In this document: piece after piece, positions 34,184 to 42,508 of the stretch
Numbering within the stretch: the stretch's first letter is position 1
Layout: each line of letters opens with the position of its first letter
DNA from: Caballeronia ptereochthonis
GTDB taxonomy: Bacteria; Pseudomonadota; Gammaproteobacteria; Burkholderiales; Burkholderiaceae
Assembly: GCF_001545075.1 (NCBI RefSeq)
Contig: NZ_FCOB02000019.1
Span: forward strand, 1 to 64,000
Direction: 5' to 3'
DNA: 64,000 nt
Notes under the pieces: generated by a model
The model's input: the letters and a program-made list of their open reading frames with translations, nothing else
The model's database searches: none
What the model was told of the DNA's origin: nothing
Position numbers and translations under genes: made by a program

Positions 34184-35437
34184 ATGTCATCCCTGTCTCT
34201 TGCAGCGAACAGAAACCGCGCGGCGACCTGGGCGCTCATCGGCGCGGCTGCGCTGATTCTGAGCGCGGCCATGGGCGTGCGCCAGACCTTCGGGCTCTTC
34301 ATCGGGCCGTTTTCATTCGATCGCGGATTGCCCGTCACGCTGATCGCCTTCGCGATCGCGCTGCACAACCTCGTCTGGGGATTCGCCCAGCCGTTCGCGG
34401 GCGCCGCCGCCGACCGCCATGGCGCCGCGCCGGTCGTCGCCGTCGGCGCGGCGACGTTCGCCGCCGGCCTCGCGCTCGCGGCCGCCGCAACCTCCGGATG
34501 GATGCTCGTGCTCGGCCTCGGGTTGCTCGTGGGCATCGGCATCAGTTGCACGAGCTTCGGCGTCGTGCTCGCGACGGTCGGGCGCGTCGCATCGCCGCAA
34601 ACGCGCAGCGTCGCGATGGGGCTCGCCAGCGCGGGCGGCTCGCTCGGGCAAGTGCTGATGGTGCCGTTCGCGCAGGAAGTGCGCGTGCATGCGGGCGTGC
34701 CGGCATCGCTCTACGCGCTCGCCTTCGTGCTGCTGCTCGCCGCGCCGCTCGGCATCGTGCTCGATCGCGCGAGCCGGCAGCGCACGGCGGATGCGCCGCA
34801 TGAAAAGCACGCGCAACCCGCGTCGCTGCCGCTGCGCGAAACGCTCGCCTATGCATCGCGTCATCGCGGCTATCGGCTGCTGACACTCGGCTTCTTCACA
34901 TGCGGTTTCCAGCTCGCGTTCATCGCGACTCACCTGCCCGGCTATCTGCTGCTGTGCCACATGCCGGTCGGGCTCGGTGCGACCGCGCTTGCGCTCATCG
35001 GCTTCTTCAACATGATCGGAAGCTGGGGATGCGGCTGGCTCGGCGGACGCTGGCGGCAGCATCACGTGCTCGCATGGATCTATCTGATTCGCGGCGGCGC
35101 CATCGCGCTCTTCGTGCTGCTGCCGACGACCAATGTCTCCGTCGTCGTCTTCGCCGCCGTGATGGGCCTGACATGGCTCGGCACCGTGCCGCTCACCAAC
35201 GGCCTCATCGCCAAGGTCTTCGGCACGCGGCATCTCGGCACGCTGTTCGGCGTCGTGTTTCTCAGCCACCAGCTAGGATCGTTCCTCGGCGCGTGGCTCG
35301 GCGGCTACGTGTTCGACACGACCGGCTCGTACTCGCTGATCTGGGGCGCCACTGCAATCGCGGGTCTCGTCGCCGCGCTGCTGCACTTTCCTATCGACGA
35401 CCGCCCCGTCACCGAGGAGTCGCTCGTCGCCGCGTGA
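34184..35437 (+). CDS. MFS transporter, 12-helix
   Basis: This 417-residue protein has twelve hydrophobic segments and resembles the OFA/monocarboxylate-type MFS group: VRQTFGLFIGPFSFDRGLP in helix 1-2 and GLTWLGTVPLTNGLIAKVFGTRHLGTLFG near helix 10. The ATG at 34184 is preferred because AGGAGG lies 10 bp upstream; an ATG at 34175 is only 1 bp from that site. It probably takes up or exports an organic acid. The direct substrate is unknown. Confidence 0.87.
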   Translation: MSSLSLAANRNRAATWALIGAAALILSAAMGVRQTFGLFIGPFSFDRGLPVTLIAFAIALHNLVWGFAQPFAGAAADRHGAAPVVAVGAATFAAGLALAAAATSGWMLVLGLGLLVGIGISCTSFGVVLATVGRVASPQTRSVAMGLASAGGSLGQVLMVPFAQEVRVHAGVPASLYALAFVLLLAAPLGIVLDRASRQRTADAPHEKHAQPASLPLRETLAYASRHRGYRLLTLGFFTCGFQLAFIATHLPGYLLLCHMPVGLGATALALIGFFNMIGSWGCGWLGGRWRQHHVLAWIYLIRGGAIALFVLLPTTNVSVVVFAAVMGLTWLGTVPLTNGLIAKVFGTRHLGTLFGVVFLSHQLGSFLGAWLGGYVFDTTGSYSLIWGATAIAGLVAALLHFPIDDRPVTEESLVAA

Positions 35438-35449
35438 CGCGTCGATCGC

Positions 35450-35815
35450 TCAGGGCGCGCCCGCGTCATCCGGGTGCAGGCAGCCGCGCACCATCGTCGC
35501 GTAGAGTGGGGCCGCGATGCGCCGCTCGAAATACTCGACGAGCGTCTTGCCCTCAACCGTCCTGAGACTCACGCCGATGGTCACGCCCTTGAAGAACGTC
35601 TGCGCGCGCAGGCGCACGGCGCCATCCTTCCTGACGCGGCTGAATTCGCGCGCGCCGTGCTTCCAGCGCGAAGTGATGCACTCCTCCACCGACGCCGACG
35701 TGGCCGCGGTGCGCGCCCTGAACACGGGCGACATCGAGAACACGCTGTCGTGCCGCGAACAGGCGGCGAGCACGATACACAACCCGATCATCGATACTAC
35801 GTGCCGCGCCGTCAC
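35450..35815 (-). CDS. Small lipoprotein of unknown function
   Basis: This 121-residue protein starts with GTG and has a lipoprotein signal peptide with lipobox LAAC (Cys19), so it is predicted to be lipid-anchored after cleavage. The mature part contains a CITSRWKHGAREFSRVRKDGAVR segment and ends with a Cys-containing tail. I do not recognise a family. It lies 27 bp downstream of the D,D-endopeptidase gene, so the pair may be co-expressed. Confidence 0.7.
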   Translation of the reverse strand: MTARHVVSMIGLCIVLAACSRHDSVFSMSPVFRARTAATSASVEECITSRWKHGAREFSRVRKDGAVRLRAQTFFKGVTIGVSLRTVEGKTLVEYFERRIAAPLYATMVRGCLHPDDAGAP

Positions 35816-35842
35816 CGCCTGTTCTCCAGAAAACCGCCGTTG

Positions 35843-36676
35843 CTACCGGTGATGCACCGGACACCTCAGCAGCCAGCTCCGCAGATTCACCGCGTCCTGA
35901 AAGTGCCCTTGCGCGTTCGGCGCGCCGAGAATGACGAAGACCGTCGGACGGCCATGCACGGGCGCGATCACGATGAGGCAATGCCCCGCCTCGTTGGTAA
36001 AGCCGGTCTTCTGCAGGCCGACGCGCCACGACGCGCGATACACGAGCGGATCGGTGTTGCGATACATCAGCGGCCCCGCGCCGCCGAGCACGAGCTTGTG
36101 ATGCGACGTCGCGTATTCGCGGATCGTCGGATAGCGATACGCCGCGCGCGCGAGCCGCGTGAGATCGCGCGCCGTCGACACATTGTGCGGCGAAAGCCCG
36201 GTCGGATCGACGAAATGGCTGCGCCGCATGTGCAGGCGCTGTGCAGTGTGGTTCATCGCGCGCACGAAGCCCGGGCGCCCGCCGGGATAATCGCGGCTCA
36301 ATGCGAACGCGGCGCGATTCTCGGACGACATCAGCGCGATGTGCAGCATCGTCTTGCGCAACAGCAGCGAACCCACGGGCAAGCGCGAGCGCGACCATTT
36401 GAGCCGATCGACGTCGGCATCGGTGATGCGCGCGGGCTTGTGCAGCGAGCGCTTCGAGTCGAGCACGACCATCGCGGTGAGCAGCTTGGTCAGCGATGCG
36501 ATCGGCAGACGCTCGTCGGCGTGCTTCGCATAGAGCGCGCGTCCGGTCGCGAGATCGACGGCAATGGCCGCGCGCGCATGCACGACGGGTTTGGCGGCGA
36601 CGCGCTTCGCGTGCGCGATGAGCGGCACGAGACTCGCGACGACAAGAACGATGAGGAAGAGATGAAGTCTGAGCAT
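35843..36676 (-). CDS. pbpG: D-alanyl-D-alanine endopeptidase (penicillin-binding protein 7 type)
   Basis: This 277-residue periplasmic S11-family peptidase has a signal peptide (residues 1-23), the SxxK motif S61LTK64, SxN at S117EN119, and KTG at 222-224. It lacks the long C-terminal domain of DacA-type carboxypeptidases, which favours the PbpG-type endopeptidase that cleaves peptidoglycan cross-links. It is followed by a small lipoprotein gene on the same strand. Confidence 0.9.
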   Translation of the reverse strand: MLRLHLFLIVLVVASLVPLIAHAKRVAAKPVVHARAAIAVDLATGRALYAKHADERLPIASLTKLLTAMVVLDSKRSLHKPARITDADVDRLKWSRSRLPVGSLLLRKTMLHIALMSSENRAAFALSRDYPGGRPGFVRAMNHTAQRLHMRRSHFVDPTGLSPHNVSTARDLTRLARAAYRYPTIREYATSHHKLVLGGAGPLMYRNTDPLVYRASWRVGLQKTGFTNEAGHCLIVIAPVHGRPTVFVILGAPNAQGHFQDAVNLRSWLLRCPVHHR

Positions 36677-36814
36677 GACGCGTTCAGCAGCGCGTCATGA
36701 AGGCGAGTGGAAGCGAATGTGGCGGCATGGGGCAGCGACAGGCGAACGAGTCCGCTACCCTAAGTCGCGAGGCTTAAATGAACCTTAAAGGAAACTTGAA
36801 ACGGGCAGCGCGTC

Positions 36815-38047
36815 TCATCGCGCGCGCGCCCAGTGCGCGAGCCCCGCGCATGCGATCAGCAGGCTGCCCGTGACGAAGAACACCGCGTGCAGCCCGAGCG
36901 ATACGCCGATCTGTCCGCCGATCACCGGCCCGATCACCTGCCCGGTGAATTGCGCGGATTGCAGATAGCCGAGCATCTGTCCGCTGCTGCTTTCATCGAC
37001 GGCGCTGCGCGCGAGCTTGGATATCGACGGCAGCAAGCCGGCGAGCGTCATGCCCATCACCACGCGCAAGCCGGCGAGCTGCCACCATTGATGCACGAAC
37101 GCTTGCGGAATCATCGCGATGCCCGTGAGCACGAGGCATCCGACGATCACGTTCCAGCTTCCGATGCGATCGGCCAGCGCGCCGAGCCGCGCCGCCGTCA
37201 GCATGCTGCCGAGCGCGGAGCACGCCATCACGAGGCCCGCGATGCGCGCGACATGATCGGCCGTCACGCCCAGGCCGCCGACATAGACGGTGATGATCGG
37301 CTCGATCGACATGTTCGCGAGCAGCACCATCATCGCGGTCGCGAGCAGCGCGGCGACGACGACGTAGTTCGTGCGACGCGCCTGCGTCGATGCCGCGTGT
37401 TCCGTGCGCTTCTTCGCATCGCCCGGATGAAAGTCTTCCTTCACGAAAACGATCGTGAGCAACGCGGCCACTGCGATCATCCCCGCGCCCGCGAAGAACG
37501 TGCCGCGAATGCCGATCAAACCCGGCAGCAAGCCGCCGATGAGCGGCCCGGCGAGATTGCCCGCGAGCGCGCCCGTCGAGAGGATGCCGAGCGCCCACCC
37601 TGCCCGCTCGCGCGGCGCCTGCGTGCCGATCATCACCGTCGATGCCGACGCGTAGCCGCCGACCAGTCCCGCCAGCAGCCGCAGTGCGACCAGCTGATGC
37701 ACCGTATGCGCGACGCCGATCAGCGACATCACGAGCGCCATGCCCACCGCGGCGCGCACGAGCATCGGCTTGCGGCCGTAGCGATCGGCGAGGCGTCCCC
37801 AGAGCGGCGCGGTGACGGCCGTGCCGAGAAACGTGGCGCTGAACGCGACGCCCGACCACTCGATGACCGCCGCCTGCGACCCGACGCCGAGCTGCCGGAC
37901 ATAGATCGGCAGGAACGGCAGCAGCATGCTGAGGCTGACGAGCGTCGTGAACGAGCCGAACACGCAGACGGCGAGGTTGCGCCGCCAGTATTGCTCGTTG
38001 CGTTCGGCGTAGCCGGGCGGCGCGGCGACTTGCATGATCTGGCTCAT
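36815..38047 (-). CDS. MFS exporter (MdtG/TetA-like)
   Basis: This 410-residue, 12-helix MFS protein has the loop 2-3 signature GRLADRYGRKPMLVRA and a drug:H+ antiporter-1-like layout. The start is the ATG at 38047, which overlaps the stop of the upstream YbfB-like gene (ATGA, 38047-38044). A longer upstream frame is antisense-like and arginine-rich. Two MFS proteins coupled this way could form a hetero-oligomer or handle related compounds. Confidence 0.87.
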   Translation of the reverse strand: MSQIMQVAAPPGYAERNEQYWRRNLAVCVFGSFTTLVSLSMLLPFLPIYVRQLGVGSQAAVIEWSGVAFSATFLGTAVTAPLWGRLADRYGRKPMLVRAAVGMALVMSLIGVAHTVHQLVALRLLAGLVGGYASASTVMIGTQAPRERAGWALGILSTGALAGNLAGPLIGGLLPGLIGIRGTFFAGAGMIAVAALLTIVFVKEDFHPGDAKKRTEHAASTQARRTNYVVVAALLATAMMVLLANMSIEPIITVYVGGLGVTADHVARIAGLVMACSALGSMLTAARLGALADRIGSWNVIVGCLVLTGIAMIPQAFVHQWWQLAGLRVVMGMTLAGLLPSISKLARSAVDESSSGQMLGYLQSAQFTGQVIGPVIGGQIGVSLGLHAVFFVTGSLLIACAGLAHWARAR

Positions 38048-39246
38048 TTCGACCTCAGCGCGGCGAACAGATCGATGGCGAGCGCGACGCCAAGCGCCGC
38101 CGAGCCGATCGCGAAAAGCATCCGATAATCCCCGCCGCTCTTCGAGAACAGGAACGAGAGGCCATAAGCCGCGAGTGCCTGCAACACGGCAAAGCCCGTC
38201 GTCGCGGTGCTCCATGCGCCCTTCTGCGCGGCGGGATGATGGGCCAGCAGTTCATTCACGCGTCCGAGCACGAGCGGCACGATTCCCGGCGTGAACGCGC
38301 CGACCAGCACGCTCGACACGATCAGCAGCGCCGCGTTGGACGAAACCGCCGGGATCGCGACCGCCGCCAGCTGAAGCAGATACGCGACGCGCAACGCAGG
38401 GCCGAAACCGGCGCGGTCGGCGAGGTGTCCGCTCAGCAGCGGACCGGCGATCGCACCGAGCCCGTACAGCACCCAGTACTCCGCGCCCGCATCCACGCCC
38501 TTGCCGAGGCCGCGTGCGACGAAATCGACGAGAAAGATCATGTGCGGCACGAGACCGACCGCATTCAGCGCGTACTCCGCGAAGAGCGCGCGCAACGCGG
38601 GCGGCGCTGACGCCTTCGCATGCGCATGCTCGCCGGCACGCGCGGGAGCCGGCGCGTCCTGTGACGGCCATCCGTTCCACGCGACGACCGTCAGCACCAG
38701 CGAGACCACGGCGAGCCCGATCCATGTTTGCGTGAGTCCCTGGCGCAGCAGCAGCGGCACGATCGTCCCCGAAGCGGCGATGCCGAGCCCGATGCCGGTG
38801 AAAATCGCGCCGCTCGCGAAACCGCGACGCGACGGCGCGACATGCGCGATGATCGTCGGCGCGGCGAGCACCATCAGCGCGCCGCCCGAGATGCCCGACA
38901 GGAAGCGCCAGACGAAGAACCACAGAAACGAAACCGGAACCGCGCACGCGACGAACGCGATGGTTGCAATCACCATCATCGCGCGCAGCACCGTCGCGGC
39001 GCGCGCGTGCCGGGCGAGCGGTCCGCCCGCGAGCGCGCCCGCGAGATAACCGCCGAGATTGGCCGCACCGAGATACGCCGCCGTCGACGCCGGAAACCAG
39101 TGCGCGCCGATGATCGCCGGCAAGAGCGGCGTGTAGGCAAACCGCGCAAGCCCGATGCCGACCAGACTCGCGCTCGCGCCGGCGAGCACGCCGCGCCAGA
39201 CCTGGAACGTCCCGCGTTCCGATTGATTCAAGACTGCATATCGCAT
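38044..39246 (-). CDS. YbfB/YjiJ family MFS transporter
   Basis: This 400-residue, 12-helix transporter opens GIGLARFAYTPLLPAIIGAHWF, the hallmark of the YbfB/YjiJ group (DUF1228), with YLGAANLGGYLAGALAGGPLARH in the next helices. Its stop overlaps the start of the following MFS gene, so the two are one translational unit. A LysR gene is 110 bp upstream on the same strand and may be the regulator. Confidence 0.88.
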   Translation of the reverse strand: MRYAVLNQSERGTFQVWRGVLAGASASLVGIGLARFAYTPLLPAIIGAHWFPASTAAYLGAANLGGYLAGALAGGPLARHARAATVLRAMMVIATIAFVACAVPVSFLWFFVWRFLSGISGGALMVLAAPTIIAHVAPSRRGFASGAIFTGIGLGIAASGTIVPLLLRQGLTQTWIGLAVVSLVLTVVAWNGWPSQDAPAPARAGEHAHAKASAPPALRALFAEYALNAVGLVPHMIFLVDFVARGLGKGVDAGAEYWVLYGLGAIAGPLLSGHLADRAGFGPALRVAYLLQLAAVAIPAVSSNAALLIVSSVLVGAFTPGIVPLVLGRVNELLAHHPAAQKGAWSTATTGFAVLQALAAYGLSFLFSKSGGDYRMLFAIGSAALGVALAIDLFAALRSK

Positions 39247-39355
39247 ACTGCCTCCGTCACTGCGGCGGGCGCGGCCTGCGCGCCCTGCCTTCGGAAGCAG
39301 TCTATATTCGATCGTTCGGCGAGAGAATTAACGGCAATCGGAAGATAATCTTCCG

Positions 39356-40279
39356 TCAGGCGGTTGAATCGAGCTGCAATCGCTTGAACTGGCGGCGCAG
39401 GCGCGGCGTGGCGAAGTCGACGAAGGCGCGCACCTTCGGCACGGAAAGCCGCCCGTGCGGTGTCAGCAGATGCGCCGGAAGCGGCGCGTGCTCGCTGTCG
39501 GGGAGCACGACCTGCAGCGTCTTGTCCCTCACTTCCCTGGCGACGTGATAGGAAAAGAGCCGCGTAAGCCCATGCCCTTCGACTGCCGAGGCAACGGCCG
39601 CACGGACCGTATTGACGATGAAACGCGGTGCGAACTGCACGACCTGCGGAATCGCCGAGCCGCCCGAAGTCGGGAAGCTCCACGAATCGAGGCCGAAATG
39701 CGTCATCGAGATGATCTGATGCCGAGCAAGGTCGGCGGGCTGTCTGATCGGCGCGTGTTTGGCCAGATACCGCGGGGACGCGGCCACGACGCGCCGCACT
39801 TCGCCCACGGGAATCGCGATCAGCGTCGAGTCGGACAGATGCGCGATGCGCAGCGCGACATCGATACCTTCGTCGATCAGGCTCACGGGCCGGTCGAGCA
39901 GTTGCAGGCGCACCGAAACGGCGGGGAAGCGGGTGATGAAATCGTCGAGCATGGGCCGCAGCAAGTCTTCGCCGGCGGCGACGGGCGCGGTGATGGTCAG
40001 CAGTCCGCGCGGCGCGGAGCGCTCGTGCGCGATCAGCAGATCGGCTTCCTCGAGATCGGTCAGGATGCGGCGGCACGCGGCGGCATAACGCTCGCCCGCT
40101 TCGGAGAGCTTGATCGTGCGTGTCGTGCGATGGAGCAGGGCCGTGCCGGTGTGCTCTTCGAGAAAGGCGATCGCCCGGCTCACGGCGGCGGGAGAGCGGC
40201 CGAGCCGCCGCCCCGCGCCCGCCAGGCTGCCTTCGTCCAGCGTGGCGATGAACACTTTCATCGCGTCGATTCGGTCCAT
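39356..40279 (-). CDS. LysR-type regulator
   Basis: This 307-residue LysR protein opens MDRIDAMKVFIATLDEGS with HTH LGRSPAAVSRAIAFLEEHTG and an effector domain starting LLTITAPVAAGEDLLRPML. The N-terminal pattern is that of the large DSGA/YafC-like subgroup. It lies upstream of the paired MFS genes on the same strand and could control them. Confidence 0.87.
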   Translation of the reverse strand: MDRIDAMKVFIATLDEGSLAGAGRRLGRSPAAVSRAIAFLEEHTGTALLHRTTRTIKLSEAGERYAAACRRILTDLEEADLLIAHERSAPRGLLTITAPVAAGEDLLRPMLDDFITRFPAVSVRLQLLDRPVSLIDEGIDVALRIAHLSDSTLIAIPVGEVRRVVAASPRYLAKHAPIRQPADLARHQIISMTHFGLDSWSFPTSGGSAIPQVVQFAPRFIVNTVRAAVASAVEGHGLTRLFSYHVAREVRDKTLQVVLPDSEHAPLPAHLLTPHGRLSVPKVRAFVDFATPRLRRQFKRLQLDSTA

Positions 40280-40380
40280 GTCGGCTCGGATAGTCGCTTG
40301 TCGGATGAAGCGCCAAGTCTACCGCGAGCGTCATCGGCGCCGCGGACCGGAGCGCGCCGATGACGTGCTGCAAGAACGCG

Positions 40381-40797
40381 TCAGACAACCGTGATCGTCA
40401 CGTCGATGTTGTTTTTCAGCGCCTTCGAGTATGGGCAGGTCTGATGCGCCATCTGCGCGATCTCCTCGGCCAGCGCGCGCTCGATGCCCGGCAGGCACAC
40501 GTTCAGGCGCGCGCGCAGCAGGTAGGCTTCGCCGGACATGCCGAGATCCACTTCCGCATCGACGGCGGTTTCCGCGGGCAGTCTCAGCTTCAGTCTTGCC
40601 GCGGCCTTGCCCATCGCGCCGATGAAACATGCGGACCAGCCCGCGGCCAGCATCTGCTCGGGGTTCGTGCCCGGGCCCGTCGATCCGGGCGGCGAGAGCT
40701 TCACGTCGAGACGGCCGTCGGAGCTTTGCGCGTAGCCTTCGCGGCCTCCGACGACGCGGGTTTTGCCGGTGTACAGGACGGTGTCGATCTGGGTCAT
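40381..40797 (-). CDS. ohr: Organic hydroperoxide resistance protein (OsmC/Ohr family)
   Basis: This 138-residue peroxidase detoxifies organic hydroperoxides. Its two redox cysteines are in place: the first in GWSACFIGAMGKAA (near residue 57) and the second in AHQTCPYSKALKNNIDVTITVV. The N-terminal VLYTGKTRVVGGREG is typical of Ohr rather than OsmC. An OhrR regulator is not adjacent. Two small secreted proteins are encoded next door. Confidence 0.9.
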   Translation of the reverse strand: MTQIDTVLYTGKTRVVGGREGYAQSSDGRLDVKLSPPGSTGPGTNPEQMLAAGWSACFIGAMGKAAARLKLRLPAETAVDAEVDLGMSGEAYLLRARLNVCLPGIERALAEEIAQMAHQTCPYSKALKNNIDVTITVV

Positions 40798-40833
40798 GAT
40801 GAATGCCTCGTGTGTGTTCGAAAGTTGCGGGGT

Positions 40834-41106
40834 TCAGTGATGAGCGAAGAGCCGGGCGAAGTCGTTCGTCGTCGCGCCGCGCGCGCCCGACTGCGAGAAC
40901 GTGTCGCCCATGCCGCCGTACGATTGCGCCTGAACGCCGCCATTCTCGTGGGCGATGGTCTGCGCGCTCACGCCGCGCTGCGATGCGGGCGCGCCGGCAA
41001 GCGGGTCATAGTGCGGCGCGGGGCCGTAGCCGCTGCTGGCGAATGCGGAACCGGCGGCGACGGCGCTGACGGCGATGACTGCGGCGGTGACGAATTGCTT
41101 GATCAT
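40834..41106 (-). CDS. Small secreted protein (90 aa), unknown family
   Basis: The protein has a signal peptide (residues 1-23, cleavage near AFA/SSG) and a short mature part rich in Gly, Ser, Ala and Gln (ASSGYGPAPHYDPLAGAPA, then ENGGVQAQSYGGMGDTFSQSG). I do not recognise it. Genes of this kind sit beside DUF4148 genes in many Burkholderia-type genomes, and one lies 58 bp upstream here. It is probably periplasmic or exported. Confidence 0.7.
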   Translation of the reverse strand: MIKQFVTAAVIAVSAVAAGSAFASSGYGPAPHYDPLAGAPASQRGVSAQTIAHENGGVQAQSYGGMGDTFSQSGARGATTNDFARLFAHH

Positions 41107-41164
41107 GATCGGGCCTCTTTTTTCAGTGGATTCAGTAAGCGTTCGAAATCGGTCGGCAAGCGGA

Positions 41165-41392
41165 TCAGCTGCCTTGATACAGGCTGCGCAGCGCGGCGAT
41201 CTGGCCATCGCGTTGTGCCTGCACCAGTTCGCGCTTGACCTCGGCGCGGGTCTTGCCCATGTAGGCGTGGTTTGCGGCGGCCTGTTCGGTCTGCGCGTTC
41301 ACCGGGCTGTTCGTCACGGCTGCGTGAGCAACACCCGCAAGGCCCGTCATGGCGCCGGCGACGAGAGCGAAAGCAACGATCGTGGATTTCAT
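41165..41392 (-). CDS. DUF4148 family small periplasmic protein
   Basis: This 75-residue exported protein has a signal peptide (residues 1-23, cleavage near AHA/AVT) and the DUF4148-type helix KTRAEVKRELVQAQRDGQIAAL. AAGGAG precedes the ATG at 41392. The family is common in Burkholderiaceae and of unknown function. Its promoter region (41420-41590) carries one copy of the duplicated GATAC element, the other lying upstream of the thioredoxin-like gene and the two-component system. Confidence 0.78.
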   Translation of the reverse strand: MKSTIVAFALVAGAMTGLAGVAHAAVTNSPVNAQTEQAAANHAYMGKTRAEVKRELVQAQRDGQIAALRSLYQGS

Positions 41393-41511
41393 GGTGTTTC
41401 TCCTTGACGGATGTATCAATCGGTTGAATGAGTCACGGCACTTGGGCCTGGCGAGTGTCTGTCGTGTGTTTCACTCGTCAGCCGTCGTTGACTGCATTTG
41501 AATCCCCGGAG

Positions 41512-41590
41512 GTATCTGGCCTGTGTCCGGAAAGCGGGTCCTGTGCAATGTTTTGTATCGCGTGCGTTGCAGATACATTGCGATACGAAA
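41512..41590. repeat. GATAC element, copy 1 (~79 bp, candidate response-regulator operator)
   Basis: This copy contains GTATC (41512-41516), GTATC (41555-41559) and then GATAC-N5-GATAC (41572-41576 and 41582-41586, period 10). It aligns closely and over its whole length with 42231-42310. It is about 150 bp upstream of the DUF4148 start. Period-10 direct repeats are typical of OmpR-family binding sites. Confidence 0.65.
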
Positions 41591-41596
41591 CCCCGT

Positions 41597-42124
41597 TCAC
41601 GGCTGGGCCAGCAGCTTCTCGATCGCCGCTTCGGTCTGCGCGTAATCGCCCTCGCCGAAGTGCGTGTAGGCCACCTGCCCTTTCCTGTCGATCAGATAGA
41701 ACGCCGGCCAGTACTGGTTGCCGTAGGCCGCCCAGGTCGCGTAACGGTTGTCCTGCGCGACCGGATACGTAATGCCGAAACGCTCGATGGCGCGCCGCAC
41801 GTTGCCGGTGTCGTGCTCGAACGGAAACTCGGGCGTGTGGACGCCGACCACCACGAGCCCTTTGTCCCGGTACTTCGCGTGCCACGACTTCACGGCAGGC
41901 AGCGTATTGATGCAGTTGCCGCACGCGAAGGTCCAGAAATCGACCAGCACGACCTTGCCCCGCAACTGGGCGAGCGTGAGCGGCTTGCTGTTGAGCCAGG
42001 TGTCGATGCCGGCAAATTCCGGCGCGGTATGGGCGGCCGTGGGCGCAGCGGCGTGCGCGGGCGCCATGGCCGCGCACGCCGCCAGTCCGGCGCACGCGGC
42101 CACGCTTTTGATTCCAGAGAGCAT
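41597..42124 (-). CDS. TlpA/redoxin-type thioredoxin-like protein
   Basis: This 175-residue exported protein has a signal peptide (residues 1-26) and a thioredoxin fold with a CGNC active site (C68-G-N-C71) preceded by VVLVDFWTF. The later VVGVHTPEFPFEHDTGNVRRAI segment is as in the DipZ/CcdA-linked redoxin group. It would act on thiols in the periplasm. Its promoter region carries copy 2 of the GATAC element, and copy 1 lies just beyond its 3' end. Confidence 0.88.
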   Translation of the reverse strand: MLSGIKSVAACAGLAACAAMAPAHAAAPTAAHTAPEFAGIDTWLNSKPLTLAQLRGKVVLVDFWTFACGNCINTLPAVKSWHAKYRDKGLVVVGVHTPEFPFEHDTGNVRRAIERFGITYPVAQDNRYATWAAYGNQYWPAFYLIDRKGQVAYTHFGEGDYAQTEAAIEKLLAQP

Positions 42125-42230
42125 GACGAAGTCCTTTGAATGCGGTGAAAATCGGGGCGGTCACGCAAGTGACGTAGCAGCCCGGCCGGCCGACGTTCGA
42201 ATCGGCATGACCGCATTGGACTGCGCGCGC

Positions 42231-42310
42231 GTATCCCGCTTGTGTCGCAGGAAGGCGCCTTGCGCAACGTTATGTATCGCCCCATGCGCGAGATACACTG
42301 CGATACAAAA
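42231..42310. repeat. GATAC element, copy 2 (~80 bp, candidate response-regulator operator)
   Basis: This copy contains GTATC (42231-42235), GTATC (42274-42278) and GATAC-N5-GATAC (42292-42296 and 42302-42306). The spacing of 43 bp between the two GTATC sites is identical to copy 1. It lies 107 bp or more upstream of the thioredoxin-like start (minus strand). It is also upstream of the two-component system (plus strand), where the repeat ends 21 bp before TATAAC (42328-42333). Confidence 0.65.
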
Positions 42311-42364
42311 CTTCTGCCGAGACGCGCTATAACGCAGACATCGCGTAATCAGCGGGAGCTTCAC

Positions 42365-42508
42365 ATGAAACGCATGCTGGCGGTCCTGGCCTTTCTCGTA
42401 GGCGGGATCGCGACGGAAATGGCCCATCCGGTTCAGTGTCTCTTGATCAGTCCGAGCCGGATGCAACTCAGGCGTCAACGACAACGGTCCATCGATGGAA
42501 ACCACTGA
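42365..42508 (+). CDS. Possible small exported peptide (47 aa)
   Basis: A short frame opens MKRMLAVLAFLVGGIA, which looks like a signal peptide. It continues with a Cys-containing segment and ends in an arginine-rich tail overlapping the response-regulator start by 14 bp. GGGAG precedes the ATG. It may be a leader peptide or a chance frame: nothing else supports it. Confidence 0.25.
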   Translation: MKRMLAVLAFLVGGIATEMAHPVQCLLISPSRMQLRRQRQRSIDGNH

